Assembly (NCBI GenBank): GCA_003281065.1
Contig: QCDA01000001.1
Coordinates: 1 to 64,000, forward strand
Length of the DNA: 64,000 bases
Origin: Pelagibacteraceae bacterium AG-349-E10
GTDB lineage: Bacteria; Pseudomonadota; Alphaproteobacteria; HIMB59
Reading direction: 5' to 3'
Shown: one piece after another, positions 1 to 9,977 of the stretch
Layout: each line of letters begins with the position of its first letter
Position numbering within the stretch: the stretch's first letter is position 1
Notes under the pieces: model-generated
What the model saw: the letters and a program-made list of their open reading frames with translations, nothing else
What the model was told of the DNA's origin: nothing
The model's database searches: none
Program-made: the position numbers and the translations under genes

Positions 1-95
1 TGCCAAATTTGATGAATTATTTTTAGAAATTAAATCGTAATAATTAAGATTACTGTTATCAAAAAAAATATTCAAAACTAAATAAAAATATATCA

Positions 96-1259
96 TTGAG
101 CTTTAATCATCCGCTGTATGTTTTATTTTCTAGTGGAACGACAGGGCTCCCAAAGTGTATTACGCACGGTCATGGAGGCTCACTCCTTCAACATTTAAAA
201 GAACTAGCATTACATACAAATGTAAAATCTAAAGATAAAATGCTTTTCTTAACTACTTGCGGGTGGATGATGTGGAACTGGACAGTTTCAAACTTACTAC
301 TGGGTTCCTCAATCGTTCTTTATGATGGTTCCCCATTTTATCCAAATATAAATCGAGTTATCAATATTACAAAAGATACTAATTCAACAATGCTAGGTGC
401 GGGAGCAAAAGTTTATGAAACTATTCAGAATAATTATAAATCAAATAAAAAAGATATTTTAAAAAAAATTAATTGTTTTATATCAACTGGCTCTCCTTTA
501 AGCCCAGACACTTTTAAGTTTATTAATAAAAGTTTAAATTCAAAATCTTTTATATATTCGGTGAGTGGTGGTACAGACATAGTTTCGTGTTTTATGTTAG
601 GAATACCAACTTTACCTGTTTATTCAGGTGAAATTCAAGGACCGGGCTTGGGCATGGATATTGATGTTTTCAATGATAATGGCAAGCCAACCAAAAAGAC
701 AGGAGAACTAGTTTGCAAGACCCCTTTCCCCTCTAAGCCTATCTACTTTTGGAATGACAGATTGAATGACAAGTATAAATCCGCATATTTTAAAAAATTT
801 CCAAACATATGGTCTCATGGAGATTATGTAAAAAAAACCAAAAATGGAGGTTATGTAATCTTTGGAAGGTCAGATGCTACTTTAAATCCAGGTGGTGTCA
901 GAATAGGAACAGGTGAAATATACAGTTGCTTACAAAAATTTCATTGGATCGAAGACTGTTTGGCAACAGGTTATTTGACTAAAAATGATGAAAAAATTGT
1001 CCTTTTTTTGAAATTGTTAAACACAAAAATTAATGTTGATTTTAATACAATATTGAAAAAACACCTCAAGACATCGCTTAGTCCAAGGCATGTTCCTTGG
1101 AAAATATTTATAGTTAAAGATATTCCAAGAACAAAAAGTGGTAAAAACTCTGAAATACTTGTCAAAAAAATTATCAATAATGATAAAGTGCAGAACTTGG
1201 GATCGTTGGCAAATCCTGAGTCAGTAATTGAATACAGAAAGATAAATATTAATGAGTGA
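96..1259 (+). CDS. Acetoacetyl-CoA synthetase (AMP-forming), C-terminal part only; N-terminal region missing
   Basis: VLFSSGTTGLPKCITHGHGGSLLQHLKE and LTTCGWMMWNW motifs typical of acetoacetyl-CoA synthetase; C-terminal RHVPWKIFIVKDIPRTKSGK. TTG start; all three + frames contain stops between 1 and 95. Confidence 0.8.
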   Translation: MSFNHPLYVLFSSGTTGLPKCITHGHGGSLLQHLKELALHTNVKSKDKMLFLTTCGWMMWNWTVSNLLLGSSIVLYDGSPFYPNINRVINITKDTNSTMLGAGAKVYETIQNNYKSNKKDILKKINCFISTGSPLSPDTFKFINKSLNSKSFIYSVSGGTDIVSCFMLGIPTLPVYSGEIQGPGLGMDIDVFNDNGKPTKKTGELVCKTPFPSKPIYFWNDRLNDKYKSAYFKKFPNIWSHGDYVKKTKNGGYVIFGRSDATLNPGGVRIGTGEIYSCLQKFHWIEDCLATGYLTKNDEKIVLFLKLLNTKINVDFNTILKKHLKTSLSPRHVPWKIFIVKDIPRTKSGKNSEILVKKIINNDKVQNLGSLANPESVIEYRKININE

Positions 1260-2403
1260 TGTTTTTATAATCGATGCAGTTAGAACACCAATAGGAGCTT
1301 ATTTAGGTAATTACAAAAAAACTGAGTCAGTAGAATTAGGAACCACTTGTCTCAAAGAATTATTTGATAGAAATAAAACAATCAATACTAAAGAAATTGA
1401 GGGGCTAATTTTAGGACAAGTATTAACTAGTGGACTAGGAATGAATACAGCAAGGCAAGTTGCATTAGGTTCCGGAATGCAGCAGACATCCTTTGGTTAT
1501 GTAGTAAATCAAGTTTGTGGAAGTGGTATGAGAGCTACAATAGATGGTTCATCTAAAATTTATTCCGGAGAGTCAAATTTATTAATTGTTGGTGGTCAAG
1601 AAAGTATGTCAAGGGCACGCCATGCGTATCTGAGTAGGACTGGAGAAAAAAAATTAGGAAATAATATCTTTATAGACACTTTAGTTAATGATGGCCTGAC
1701 TGATGCTTTTTCAAAAGAACATATGGGTATAACAGCTGAAAATGTTTCAAGAAAATACAATGTTACAAGACAAGACCAAGATCAATTTGCTTATCAGTCT
1801 TATCTAAAAACATATAAGGCAATTAAAAATAATTACTTCAAAAACGAGTTGACAAAAACATCTCTTAAAGATGAAGTTCGAAAAGATACGACTTTGCCTA
1901 AATTAAGCCAATTAAAAGCTGTTTTTAAAAAATCTGGAACAGTTACTGCTGGAAATGCTTCTTCATTAAATGATGGAGCTAGTTTTTTGGTTTTAGCTTC
2001 TGAAAAATATGTAACTTCAAACAAAATTAAACCAATAGCAAAAGTACTATCTTGGGCGTCCTCGGCGGGTAATCCTGATTATATGGGTATTACTCCAATT
2101 ACAGCTATACAGAAATTAATGAAGAAAATGAGTGTAAATATTAACTATTTTAATTTGGTTGAGGTCAATGAGGCGTTTGCTGCAACTTCAGTTGCTGTCC
2201 AAAGATCTTTAAAGATTGATCCAAGTAAATTAAATATTGCTGGGGGCGCTATTGCATTAGGACACCCCATTGGCTGTTCAGGTGCAAGAATTATTACAAC
2301 TTTGTCTCATCAACTTAGAAGAACAAAACAAAAGTTTGGTCTTGCAAGTATGTGTATTGGCGGTGGTCAAGGTCTAGCAATTGCTATTGAAAATTTAAAA
2401 TAA
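1252..2403 (+). CDS. Acetyl-CoA C-acetyltransferase (thiolase)
   Basis: Thiolase motifs VNQVCGSGMRA, NVNEAFAA-like (EVNEAFAATSVA), GGAIALGHPIGCSGARI, CIGGGQGLA. Confidence 0.93.
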   Translation: MSDVFIIDAVRTPIGAYLGNYKKTESVELGTTCLKELFDRNKTINTKEIEGLILGQVLTSGLGMNTARQVALGSGMQQTSFGYVVNQVCGSGMRATIDGSSKIYSGESNLLIVGGQESMSRARHAYLSRTGEKKLGNNIFIDTLVNDGLTDAFSKEHMGITAENVSRKYNVTRQDQDQFAYQSYLKTYKAIKNNYFKNELTKTSLKDEVRKDTTLPKLSQLKAVFKKSGTVTAGNASSLNDGASFLVLASEKYVTSNKIKPIAKVLSWASSAGNPDYMGITPITAIQKLMKKMSVNINYFNLVEVNEAFAATSVAVQRSLKIDPSKLNIAGGAIALGHPIGCSGARIITTLSHQLRRTKQKFGLASMCIGGGQGLAIAIENLK

Positions 2404-2412
2404 AAAATCTAA

Positions 2413-3303
2413 GTGAGTGTTTCTCTTAAAGCAGCGATATTTTTATGTTTTGCCTCCTTATTTTGGTCAGGCAATTTTATAGTAGGAAGATTATCTTCAG
2501 TTGAGGATTTAGTATCACCCTTATCGTTATCTTTTTATAGGTGGGTAATAGCTTTAATTATTTTAACTCCCTTTTGTTTAAAAAATGCTTTAGTTGACTT
2601 ATCACTTTTAAAAAAACAACCAGGAATGGTTTTTTTGATTATTTTAACTGGTCCGACACTATTTAACACATTAACTTATATTGGTCTAACAGCGACAACT
2701 GTTATTAATTCTTTATTAGTTATTTCGACAACCCCCATGTTGATAATCCTTTTAAACAAATTGATTTATAAAAATCAAACAAACTTGTTTCAAATGTTAG
2801 GTGTCATTTTATCTCTTATTGGTGTTAGCTATGTTATAACAAAAGGTAACTATCAAAATATATTTGATTCAAAATTTTACTCTGGAGATTTATTCATTCT
2901 ACTTGCTGTTATATCTTGGGCATTGTATTCAATATTTCTAAAAAAAAATGAAACAGGTGTTTCAGGATTTAGTTTTTTATATTTATCATTTGTATTCACA
3001 GTAATCTTACTCTTACCTGTTTATTTATATGACATTATAATTCAAAATAATTTCATAGCATTTGACTACAAAACCTTATTAGTAATTGGCTATACCGGAA
3101 CTTTTCCTAGTATTTTGTCATATATTTGCTGGAATACCGGGGTGGCTTTAATTGGCCCAAATAAATCAGGTCCTTTTCTACACTTAATGCCTATTTTTGG
3201 TGGAATTCTTGCATATTTAGTCTTTCAAGAAACATTACAGAGTTATCATTACGCTGGAATTTTATCTGTGATTGTTGGTATAATGATTACTAATAAAAAA
3301 TAA
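2413..3303 (+). CDS. DMT-superfamily (EamA) transporter
   Basis: About 10 hydrophobic segments; SLFWSGNFIVGRL N-terminus typical of EamA; GTG start. Confidence 0.8.
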   Translation: MSVSLKAAIFLCFASLFWSGNFIVGRLSSVEDLVSPLSLSFYRWVIALIILTPFCLKNALVDLSLLKKQPGMVFLIILTGPTLFNTLTYIGLTATTVINSLLVISTTPMLIILLNKLIYKNQTNLFQMLGVILSLIGVSYVITKGNYQNIFDSKFYSGDLFILLAVISWALYSIFLKKNETGVSGFSFLYLSFVFTVILLLPVYLYDIIIQNNFIAFDYKTLLVIGYTGTFPSILSYICWNTGVALIGPNKSGPFLHLMPIFGGILAYLVFQETLQSYHYAGILSVIVGIMITNKK

Positions 3304-3336
3304 TTAATTATTTCTAATATTAGGAGGGGAATATTT

Positions 3337-4464
3337 ATGGCAAAAAAGAAGACAAACAATAAGACCATGAAAAGAAGAAATTTCCTTAAAGGTGCAGGTG
3401 CTGCAGCACTGGGCGCCGCAGCAGTTTCTTCATTTCCAGCACCAGCAATATCAGGTGGACACATGGAATGGATTGCATGTTCTGCTTTTGGTAAAGCAGG
3501 AGGTCTTGGTAAAGCAATAGATAGATTTGCAAGTTACGTTAACAATGCTTCTGATAAATTAAAAATTACTGTTTATCATGGTGGTGAATTAGTACCACCA
3601 CTTGAGTCATTGGACGCAGTAAGATCTGGTGCTGCTCAAATGGCATATGGTGCAGGTTATTATTGGACAAACATTAGTATGGCACCATCATTTTCAGCAG
3701 CTTTACCTTTTGGTTTAACAGCTCAAGAACAAAATGCTTGGTGTTACTATGGTGGTGGAATTGAAGCAGCAGACAAAGCTTATAATGCTATCGGTGTAAA
3801 ATTTCTTCCAATGGGTAATACTGGTAACCAGATGGGTGGTTGGTTTAATAAAGAAATTAATTCTCTTGCAGACTTTGAAGGCTTAAAAATCAGAATGCCT
3901 GGTCTTGGTGGAGAGGTATTAAAATCTTTTGGTGCCAATACAGTTCTTTTGGCTGGAGCGGATGTGCTTCCATCACTTGCCTCAGGTGCGATTGATGCAA
4001 CAGAATGGATTGGTCCTGCTGCTGACTTAGGTAAAGGATTACACCAAGCAGCTAAATATTACTATAACCCAGGATGGCATGAGCCAGCTACTATTTTAGA
4101 TTGTTCAATAGATATGTTTGAGTGGGAAAAACTTGATGACGCAACTAAAGAGTTAGTCACAATTGCAACTAAAGCAGTTAACATGGAAGTTTTATCTATG
4201 TTCCAAGCTGCAAACGATAGTTCCTACCAAAAACTTATTAATGAACATGGTGTTCAAATGAGACAATTACCAGATCCGGTTATGAATGCTCTGGGTCAAA
4301 GAGCAGGAGAGGTTTGCAGCTCAATAGCAGCGGAAGACCCTGTTTCTCAGGCCCTTTTCTCACATATTGTTGAATTTAGATCATCAATTCTGAGATGGAC
4401 AAATACTTCTGAAAAAGAGTACATGAGAGTAAGAAGCCTACCATTTACTTATCCATCAGCATAA
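3337..4464 (+). CDS. TRAP transporter substrate-binding protein, DctP family (TakP/2-oxoacid-like)
   Basis: Tat signal KRRNFLKGAGAAALGAAA; DctP pattern GLKIRMPGLGGEVLKSFGA...SGAIDATEWIGP...YYYNPGWHEP. Strong SD taggagggg. Confidence 0.85.
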   Translation: MAKKKTNNKTMKRRNFLKGAGAAALGAAAVSSFPAPAISGGHMEWIACSAFGKAGGLGKAIDRFASYVNNASDKLKITVYHGGELVPPLESLDAVRSGAAQMAYGAGYYWTNISMAPSFSAALPFGLTAQEQNAWCYYGGGIEAADKAYNAIGVKFLPMGNTGNQMGGWFNKEINSLADFEGLKIRMPGLGGEVLKSFGANTVLLAGADVLPSLASGAIDATEWIGPAADLGKGLHQAAKYYYNPGWHEPATILDCSIDMFEWEKLDDATKELVTIATKAVNMEVLSMFQAANDSSYQKLINEHGVQMRQLPDPVMNALGQRAGEVCSSIAAEDPVSQALFSHIVEFRSSILRWTNTSEKEYMRVRSLPFTYPSA

Positions 4465-4479
4465 ATAAAAAATTAAAAT

Positions 4480-4510
4480 CATCCCCGATACCTATTCGGG
4501 GATGGTCTTT
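4480..4510. terminator. Bidirectional intrinsic terminator between convergent dctP and dctM
   Basis: Inverted repeat catccccga/tcggggatg (4480-4488 / 4496-4504) with T-rich flank gtcttttt, located between two convergent genes. Confidence 0.75.
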
Positions 4511-4519
4511 TTACTATTA

Positions 4520-5896
4520 TTAGAACATTTTATTTGGCAACCAAGTTGCTATTTCAGGATAAAAACCAACAATTAAAATAGCTAATACTTGAATACCAAT
4601 GAAGGGAATTACCCCTCTGTACATGTTTCTAGTTTTAATACTACTTGGGGCCACTCCTCTTAAAAAAAATAAAGAAAATCCAAACGGAGGCGTTAAAAAA
4701 CTAGTTTGTAAATTGAGTGAAATAAGAATACCTAACCACAAAGGGTCTGCTCCGTTTGCTATCAATATTGGGCCAACTAATGGAACGATTACAAAAATTA
4801 TTTCGATATAGTCCAGAAAAAAACCTAATAGAAAAATTACTATCATTACTAAAATGAGTGCTGCATAAAGTCCACCAGGTAGAGTTCCAAGAAAATGCTC
4901 AATCATTTCATCACCACCAAAACCACGAAATACAAGTGAAAACATTGAGGCACCAATTAAAATTACAAATACAAAAGAGCTAAGTTTCACAGTTCCTAAA
5001 GCTGTCTCTTTAATATTCTTTAAATTCAATTCTCCCTTTAACAGTGCAATTATTGCAGCTCCAACAGCTCCTACTGAAGCAGACTCTGTGGGAGTAGCTA
5101 TTCCAAATAAAATTGAGCCTAAAACCAGCACAATAAGAGTTATGGGAGGCACAACTGATTTAGCAGCTTCAATATATATTTCAGTTCTTGATTTTGTAGT
5201 TTCGACTGGCGGGCAACTTAATGGATTTATTCTAGCGTAAATAAAAATAAAAATTATAAATAAAACTACTAACATCAATCCAGGTAGAATAGCACCTGCA
5301 AATAAATCAATTGCTGTAACTGGATCTGGAGCTAAATTACCAACTAACATCGCTGCTTCTTCATTTGCGCCTTGTAAAATTGTTGCCAGTAAAACTAAAA
5401 CAATTGAGGGAGGTATTATTTGTCCTAATGTACCAGCGGCACAAATTGTGCCTGTGGCTATTTTCTGATCATAGCCTGCTTTCATCATTGAGGGCAAAGA
5501 TAACATTCCCATAGTTACAACTGTTGCACCAACAATGCCTGTTGATGCAGCTAGCAACATACCCACTATTACAACTCCTATTCCAAGACCTCCTTTAGTA
5601 GTTCCAAAAAGTTCACCTATTGAATGTAATAGTCCTGCTGCAATTTTTGTTTTTTCTAACATTATTCCCATAAAAATGAATAGAGGCACAGCCACAAGGG
5701 GCTCATTAATCATTGTTCCAAAAATGCGTTGAGGAAAAAATCCTAGCATTCTGAAATTAAATATTTCTAGAGCATCTCCTAAAAATCCAAACAGAAGAGC
5801 TGTTCCAGCGAGTGTAAAAGCAACGGGAAAACCGAAAAGCAATAACCCCAATGTTGTTACAAACATTATAATTGCCAAAATTTCAGGACTAATCAT
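4520..5896 (-). CDS. TRAP transporter large permease, DctM family
   Basis: 458 aa, multiple TM segments, GATVVTMGMLSLPSMMKAGYD, TPTESASVGAVGA motif. Confidence 0.9.
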   Translation of the reverse strand: MISPEILAIIMFVTTLGLLLFGFPVAFTLAGTALLFGFLGDALEIFNFRMLGFFPQRIFGTMINEPLVAVPLFIFMGIMLEKTKIAAGLLHSIGELFGTTKGGLGIGVVIVGMLLAASTGIVGATVVTMGMLSLPSMMKAGYDQKIATGTICAAGTLGQIIPPSIVLVLLATILQGANEEAAMLVGNLAPDPVTAIDLFAGAILPGLMLVVLFIIFIFIYARINPLSCPPVETTKSRTEIYIEAAKSVVPPITLIVLVLGSILFGIATPTESASVGAVGAAIIALLKGELNLKNIKETALGTVKLSSFVFVILIGASMFSLVFRGFGGDEMIEHFLGTLPGGLYAALILVMIVIFLLGFFLDYIEIIFVIVPLVGPILIANGADPLWLGILISLNLQTSFLTPPFGFSLFFLRGVAPSSIKTRNMYRGVIPFIGIQVLAILIVGFYPEIATWLPNKMF

Positions 5897-6420
5897 GATT
5901 TATTATCAGACAAATGATAGTTTGAAAGTGTAAGTATTGATTTAATTACATTAGAGACTAATTGAAGAAATAAAACTAAACAAAACCATAGAATTGCACT
6001 TTTTAAAATATATAGTGCAGGCATACCGCCCGCTTCTCTGGAAACCTCTCCCATTAAAAAAGATCTATATACAAATGGATAGCTGTAATTCCAAATAATA
6101 TATAAAAAAGGTAGAAGTAAAAAAATATTTCCAAATAGATCTACAGTAGCTTTATATTTTTTTGATGCCTCTCGGTAAAAGACGTCTATTCTAACATGCT
6201 CATTAGCTAAATAAGTAAAACCAGCACCTAACATAAAAACAAAACTATGAAGCCAAACATAAACTTCTTGCATCCATATAAATCCAATATTGAACCCATA
6301 TCTTAAGACGACAACAGTGAATACAACTATGACCATAGAGAAAACAAAAAAAGCACATAGATATCCTATGATTGTATTAAATCGATCAATAAATTTGGAT
6401 ATTTGTGCCAAGGCAGACAT
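5893..6420 (-). CDS. TRAP transporter small permease, DctQ family
   Basis: 175 aa, 4 TM, WMQEVYVWLHSFVFMLGAGFTYLANEHVRIDVFY typical DctQ; overlaps dctM start. Confidence 0.88.
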   Translation of the reverse strand: MSALAQISKFIDRFNTIIGYLCAFFVFSMVIVVFTVVVLRYGFNIGFIWMQEVYVWLHSFVFMLGAGFTYLANEHVRIDVFYREASKKYKATVDLFGNIFLLLPFLYIIWNYSYPFVYRSFLMGEVSREAGGMPALYILKSAILWFCLVLFLQLVSNVIKSILTLSNYHLSDNKS

Positions 6421-6469
6421 AGCAGCAGATTATATATAGACAATAAACATATTAAAGAGAGTATATTGA

Positions 6470-6555
6470 TAGGTCGTGGTGCCAACTTTATATGAATAAA
6501 GCTTTCTCATGCGGGGTGAGATTCGGCACATTTAAACAAAAATGTTCACGACCTA
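6470..6555. ncRNA. Candidate structured RNA / riboswitch-like element (unassigned, strand uncertain)
   Basis: 9-bp closing stem TAGGTCGTG/CACGACCTA enclosing GTGCC/GGCAC, CTTTAT/ATAAAG, TCTCA/TGAGA and ACATTT/AAATGT helices. Confidence 0.45.
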
Positions 6556-6644
6556 ATTGAATTTTAATTGAATATAGGGCATTTTCAGAACCTTTATTTT
6601 AATGAATGGGCAATTTGATCAACATTTTTTCCACAGTCTTATTT

Positions 6645-6663
6645 ATTCATGTAACGCATGAAT
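6645..6663. promoter_or_regulatory. Palindromic operator-like site upstream of sdhC
   Basis: ATTCATG-taacg-CATGAAT perfect 7-bp inverted repeat ~55 bp upstream of sdhC start. Confidence 0.35.
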
Positions 6664-6716
6664 TAATAAAATAATAGTTTTTTACTATAAGACATTTTTA
6701 AATATATTGCCTTTCT

Positions 6717-7082
6717 ATGGCTCCGATATCACCCCATTTGCAAATATATAGGCCTTTTTTGACAATGGTATTTTCTATCTCCAGCAGGATAGGAGTAATT
6801 GCATTTGCATTTTCTTTACCTTTTTTTGCAATTTGGTTAGGAAGCTTAAATTTTCTCCCTCAACTTAATCAAGTATTAACATTGTTGATAAACTTGATAC
6901 CTATAAGGCTAATATTTGTCTTTTGGTTTTTTATCTTTAATCATCATTTGTTAAACGGTTTTAAATATTTCTTATGGTCATTTTCAATTGGAATGGATCT
7001 TAAAAATGTCTACTTAGTGACATATCTTATTCTAGTAGCAAACATTATAATGACTTTAATTTTTACTTGGATGATATTTTAA
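6717..7082 (+). CDS. sdhC: Succinate dehydrogenase cytochrome b556 subunit
   Basis: SPHLQIYRPFLTMVFSISSRIGV and HHLLNGFKYFLWSF typical SdhC; directly upstream of sdhDAB. Confidence 0.88.
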   Translation: MAPISPHLQIYRPFLTMVFSISSRIGVIAFAFSLPFFAIWLGSLNFLPQLNQVLTLLINLIPIRLIFVFWFFIFNHHLLNGFKYFLWSFSIGMDLKNVYLVTYLILVANIIMTLIFTWMIF

Positions 7083-7393
7083 TGAAAGCTTCTCAAAAGT
7101 GGAAAATAGAAAGAATTTTATATCTAGCATTAATTCCTATTAGTTATTGGTTTATTTTATTTTTTTTAAGTTCTTACCCCGATGTAAATTCTCTCAATAT
7201 TGCATTATCTACTACCACTAATAAAATTTTATTATTAATTTTTTTTATCATATCAATGCTTCATATTAGAATTCAACTGGGCAAAGTTTATGAGGATTAT
7301 TTTCAATTAAATAAAATGAAACTTTATTCTTTAATAACAGACAGTATTATTGGTATTTCCTTCCTCTTCTTTTTACCGGTGTTATTTATTTAA
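7082..7393 (+). CDS. sdhD: Succinate dehydrogenase membrane anchor subunit
   Basis: Small 3-TM protein with H-x-R-x-Q motif [19 protein letters not shown] overlap with sdhC supports start at 7082 rather than 7067. Confidence 0.8.
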   Translation: MKASQKWKIERILYLALIPISYWFILFFLSSYPDVNSLNIALSTTTNKILLLIFFIISMLHIRIQLGKVYEDYFQLNKMKLYSLITDSIIGISFLFFLPVLFI

Positions 7394-7394
7394 T

Positions 7395-9173
7395 ATGAAT
7401 TATACAGATCATAAATTAGATGTAGTTGTATTAGGTGCTGGTGGAGCGGGCTTGAGAGCAGCTTTGGGGTGCTCTGAACAAGGCCTTAAAACTGCATGTG
7501 TCTCAAAAGTTTACCCTACAAGAAGTCATACTGTTGCGGCTCAAGGTGGAATTGGAGCTGCCTTAGCTAATATGGGTGAGGATAGCTGGCAGTGGCATAT
7601 GTTTGACACTGTAAAAGGCTCAGATTGGCTGGGTGATCAAGACAGCATTGAATATTTATGCTCAAATGCAGTCGACTCAATTGTTGAGCTCGAACATTAT
7701 GGTATGCCATTTTCAAGAACAGATGATGGTAAGATTTATCAAAGACCTTTTGGTGGCCATATGACAAAAAATGGTAAGGGCGAGCCAGCAAGCCGAGCTT
7801 GCGCTGCAGCTGACAGGACCGGCCACGCATTACTCCATACTCTGTATCAACAAAGCCTCAAAAATAACGTTGATTTTTATAACGAATATTTCGCTATAGA
7901 CTTATTAAAAGATGACAATGATACAATTTGTGGTCTTTTAGCAATTAGTATAGAAGACGGATCATTGCATCGTTTTATTGCAAAAATGACAATACTCGCA
8001 ACCGGGGGTTATGGAAGAATTTTTCAATCCTCAACAAGTGCCCATATTTGCACTGGTGATGGAGCAGGCATAGCGCTGAGAGCCGGTCTTCCTCTATCTG
8101 ATATGGAGTTTATTCAATTTCATCCAACAGGAATATATGGTGTGGGAGTTTTAATTTCAGAAGCAGCTAGAGGTGAAGGAGGTATTCTTAAGAACAACGA
8201 AGGCACAAGGTTTATGTTAGAATATGCCCCAAATGCAAAAGATCTTGCTGCTAGAGATGTTATATCAAGATTCATAAGTAAAGAGATTAGCGCAGGTAGA
8301 GGATGCGGACCTAACAAAGATTATATAAATCTTCATTTGGAACATCTTGATGCTGATATGCTTGCGAAAAGATTACCTGGTATTTCTGAGTCAGTTAAAG
8401 CCTTTTGTGGAAGAGATATTTCAAAAGAGCCAATCCCAGTAATTCCAACTGTTCATTATTGTATGGGCGGAATTCCTACAAACTTTAAAGCAGAGGTTTT
8501 GAAACCAAATGACTCTAATACAGAAGAAGTCTGTGAGGGACTAATGGCTATCGGAGAAGCTGCATGCGCTTCAGTTCATGGAGCTAATCGACTTGGAACA
8601 AATGCTTTAGCTGAGCTCGTAGTTTTTGGAAGGGGCGCAGCAATTCAGGCCGGTCAAGTTATTGATACCAAAGAGTCATTGAGAACCCCATCTCTGTCGC
8701 AAACAAATTCTATCATAGAGAGATTAGAATCCATTAAAAGTAACAAAGGAGATGTTTCAGTCGGTGAGCTAAGAGAGAGGATGCAAAAGACTGTTCAAAA
8801 AAGATTTGGCGTTTACAGAGAAAGTGAAACTTTGAAATTAGGCAATGATGAATTAGCCTCGATGTCACAAGATTTAAAACATATTAAAGTTAAAGATCAG
8901 TCAGATGTTTTTAATACAGATCTAGTTGAAGCTTTAGAACTACATAATTTAATGCAGGTTGCTGGAAGTGTTGGTGTTTCTGCTGAGCAAAGAACTGAAA
9001 GTAGAGGTGCTCACGCCAGAGAGGACTTTCCAGATAGAGATGATGAAAATTGGTTAAAACACACTCTTTTTTGGGGTGATGTCACTGATTATAAAGTCAC
9101 CCATAGACCAGTGAGAATGACCACACTGAGTAATCAAATCTCTGTTATCCAACCACAAGTAAGGGTTTATTAG
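7395..9173 (+). CDS. sdhA: Succinate dehydrogenase flavoprotein subunit
   Basis: [21 protein letters not shown] motif, [25 protein letters not shown]; start set at ATG 7395 (ORF track start 7350 overlaps sdhD). Confidence 0.96.
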   Translation: MNYTDHKLDVVVLGAGGAGLRAALGCSEQGLKTACVSKVYPTRSHTVAAQGGIGAALANMGEDSWQWHMFDTVKGSDWLGDQDSIEYLCSNAVDSIVELEHYGMPFSRTDDGKIYQRPFGGHMTKNGKGEPASRACAAADRTGHALLHTLYQQSLKNNVDFYNEYFAIDLLKDDNDTICGLLAISIEDGSLHRFIAKMTILATGGYGRIFQSSTSAHICTGDGAGIALRAGLPLSDMEFIQFHPTGIYGVGVLISEAARGEGGILKNNEGTRFMLEYAPNAKDLAARDVISRFISKEISAGRGCGPNKDYINLHLEHLDADMLAKRLPGISESVKAFCGRDISKEPIPVIPTVHYCMGGIPTNFKAEVLKPNDSNTEEVCEGLMAIGEAACASVHGANRLGTNALAELVVFGRGAAIQAGQVIDTKESLRTPSLSQTNSIIERLESIKSNKGDVSVGELRERMQKTVQKRFGVYRESETLKLGNDELASMSQDLKHIKVKDQSDVFNTDLVEALELHNLMQVAGSVGVSAEQRTESRGAHAREDFPDRDDENWLKHTLFWGDVTDYKVTHRPVRMTTLSNQISVIQPQVRVY

Positions 9174-9977
9174 ATGGTACAACTTACTCTTCCAAAAAAC
9201 TCAGTTCCAGTAAAAGGAAAATCTTATTCCAATGTCGATCTCATTGACGAGCAATCTCAACAAAATCACGATATCCGAATTATAAATGTTTATAGGTGGT
9301 CTGGGGATGAAAATACCCCTCCTCAAATCGATCGATTTGAAATTGATGTAGCTAAAGCAGGAACAATGGTTCTAGATATATTAAATAAAATTAAAGCTGA
9401 AGTTGATCCAAGTTTAACTTTTAGAAAATCATGTAGAGAAGGTGTTTGTGGATCATGTGCAATGAACATAGATGGAGTAAATACACTTGCATGTCAAAAA
9501 CATATAGAAGAGTGTTCGGATGAAATAAATATTTATCCTCTTCCTCATATGAAGGTTTTAAAAGATCTAGTGGTTGATTTAAAAAAAGCATTTGAACAAT
9601 TTAAATCTATAAAACCATGGTTAAATAAAAAGTCCCCAAATAATAAACGTGAAAACTTACAGTCAGTCGAAGACAGAGATAAGTTAGATGGTAAATGGGA
9701 ATGTGTTATGTGTTTCTCATGTAGCACTTCTTGTCCTAGTTATTGGTGGAACGAGGATAAATATTTAGGACCAGCTGTATTGCTTCAAGCAAATCGCTGG
9801 ATACAAGATAGTAGAGATGAAGAAAAAAAAGAAAGGTTGAATGAATTAGATGATAGTTTTAAACTATATAGATGTCATTCGATTATGAATTGCACGAACT
9901 CTTGTCCGAAAGGATTAAATCCAGCTAAAGCGATAGCTGAAATAAAACATGAAATATCCAAAATGGATAATAAGTGA
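9174..9977 (+). CDS. sdhB: Succinate dehydrogenase iron-sulfur subunit
   Basis: [43 protein letters not shown] Fe-S cluster motifs. Confidence 0.96.
   Translation: MVQLTLPKNSVPVKGKSYSNVDLIDEQSQQNHDIRIINVYRWSGDENTPPQIDRFEIDVAKAGTMVLDILNKIKAEVDPSLTFRKSCREGVCGSCAMNIDGVNTLACQKHIEECSDEINIYPLPHMKVLKDLVVDLKKAFEQFKSIKPWLNKKSPNNKRENLQSVEDRDKLDGKWECVMCFSCSTSCPSYWWNEDKYLGPAVLLQANRWIQDSRDEEKKERLNELDDSFKLYRCHSIMNCTNSCPKGLNPAKAIAEIKHEISKMDNK

Noticed and set aside
4480-4510. Hairpin between dctP and dctM as a novel RNA
   Set aside because: Short GC stem with T-rich flank between convergent genes is an ordinary bidirectional terminator.
6470-6555. The structured element as a tRNA
   Set aside because: It has a 7+ bp acceptor-like stem, but the 3' arm lacks a TTCRA T-loop and the arm order/spacing do not fit the cloverleaf.
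7567-7830. Minus-strand ORF of 87 aa inside sdhA
   Set aside because: Fully antisense to a highly conserved gene; no recognisable motif; shadow ORF.
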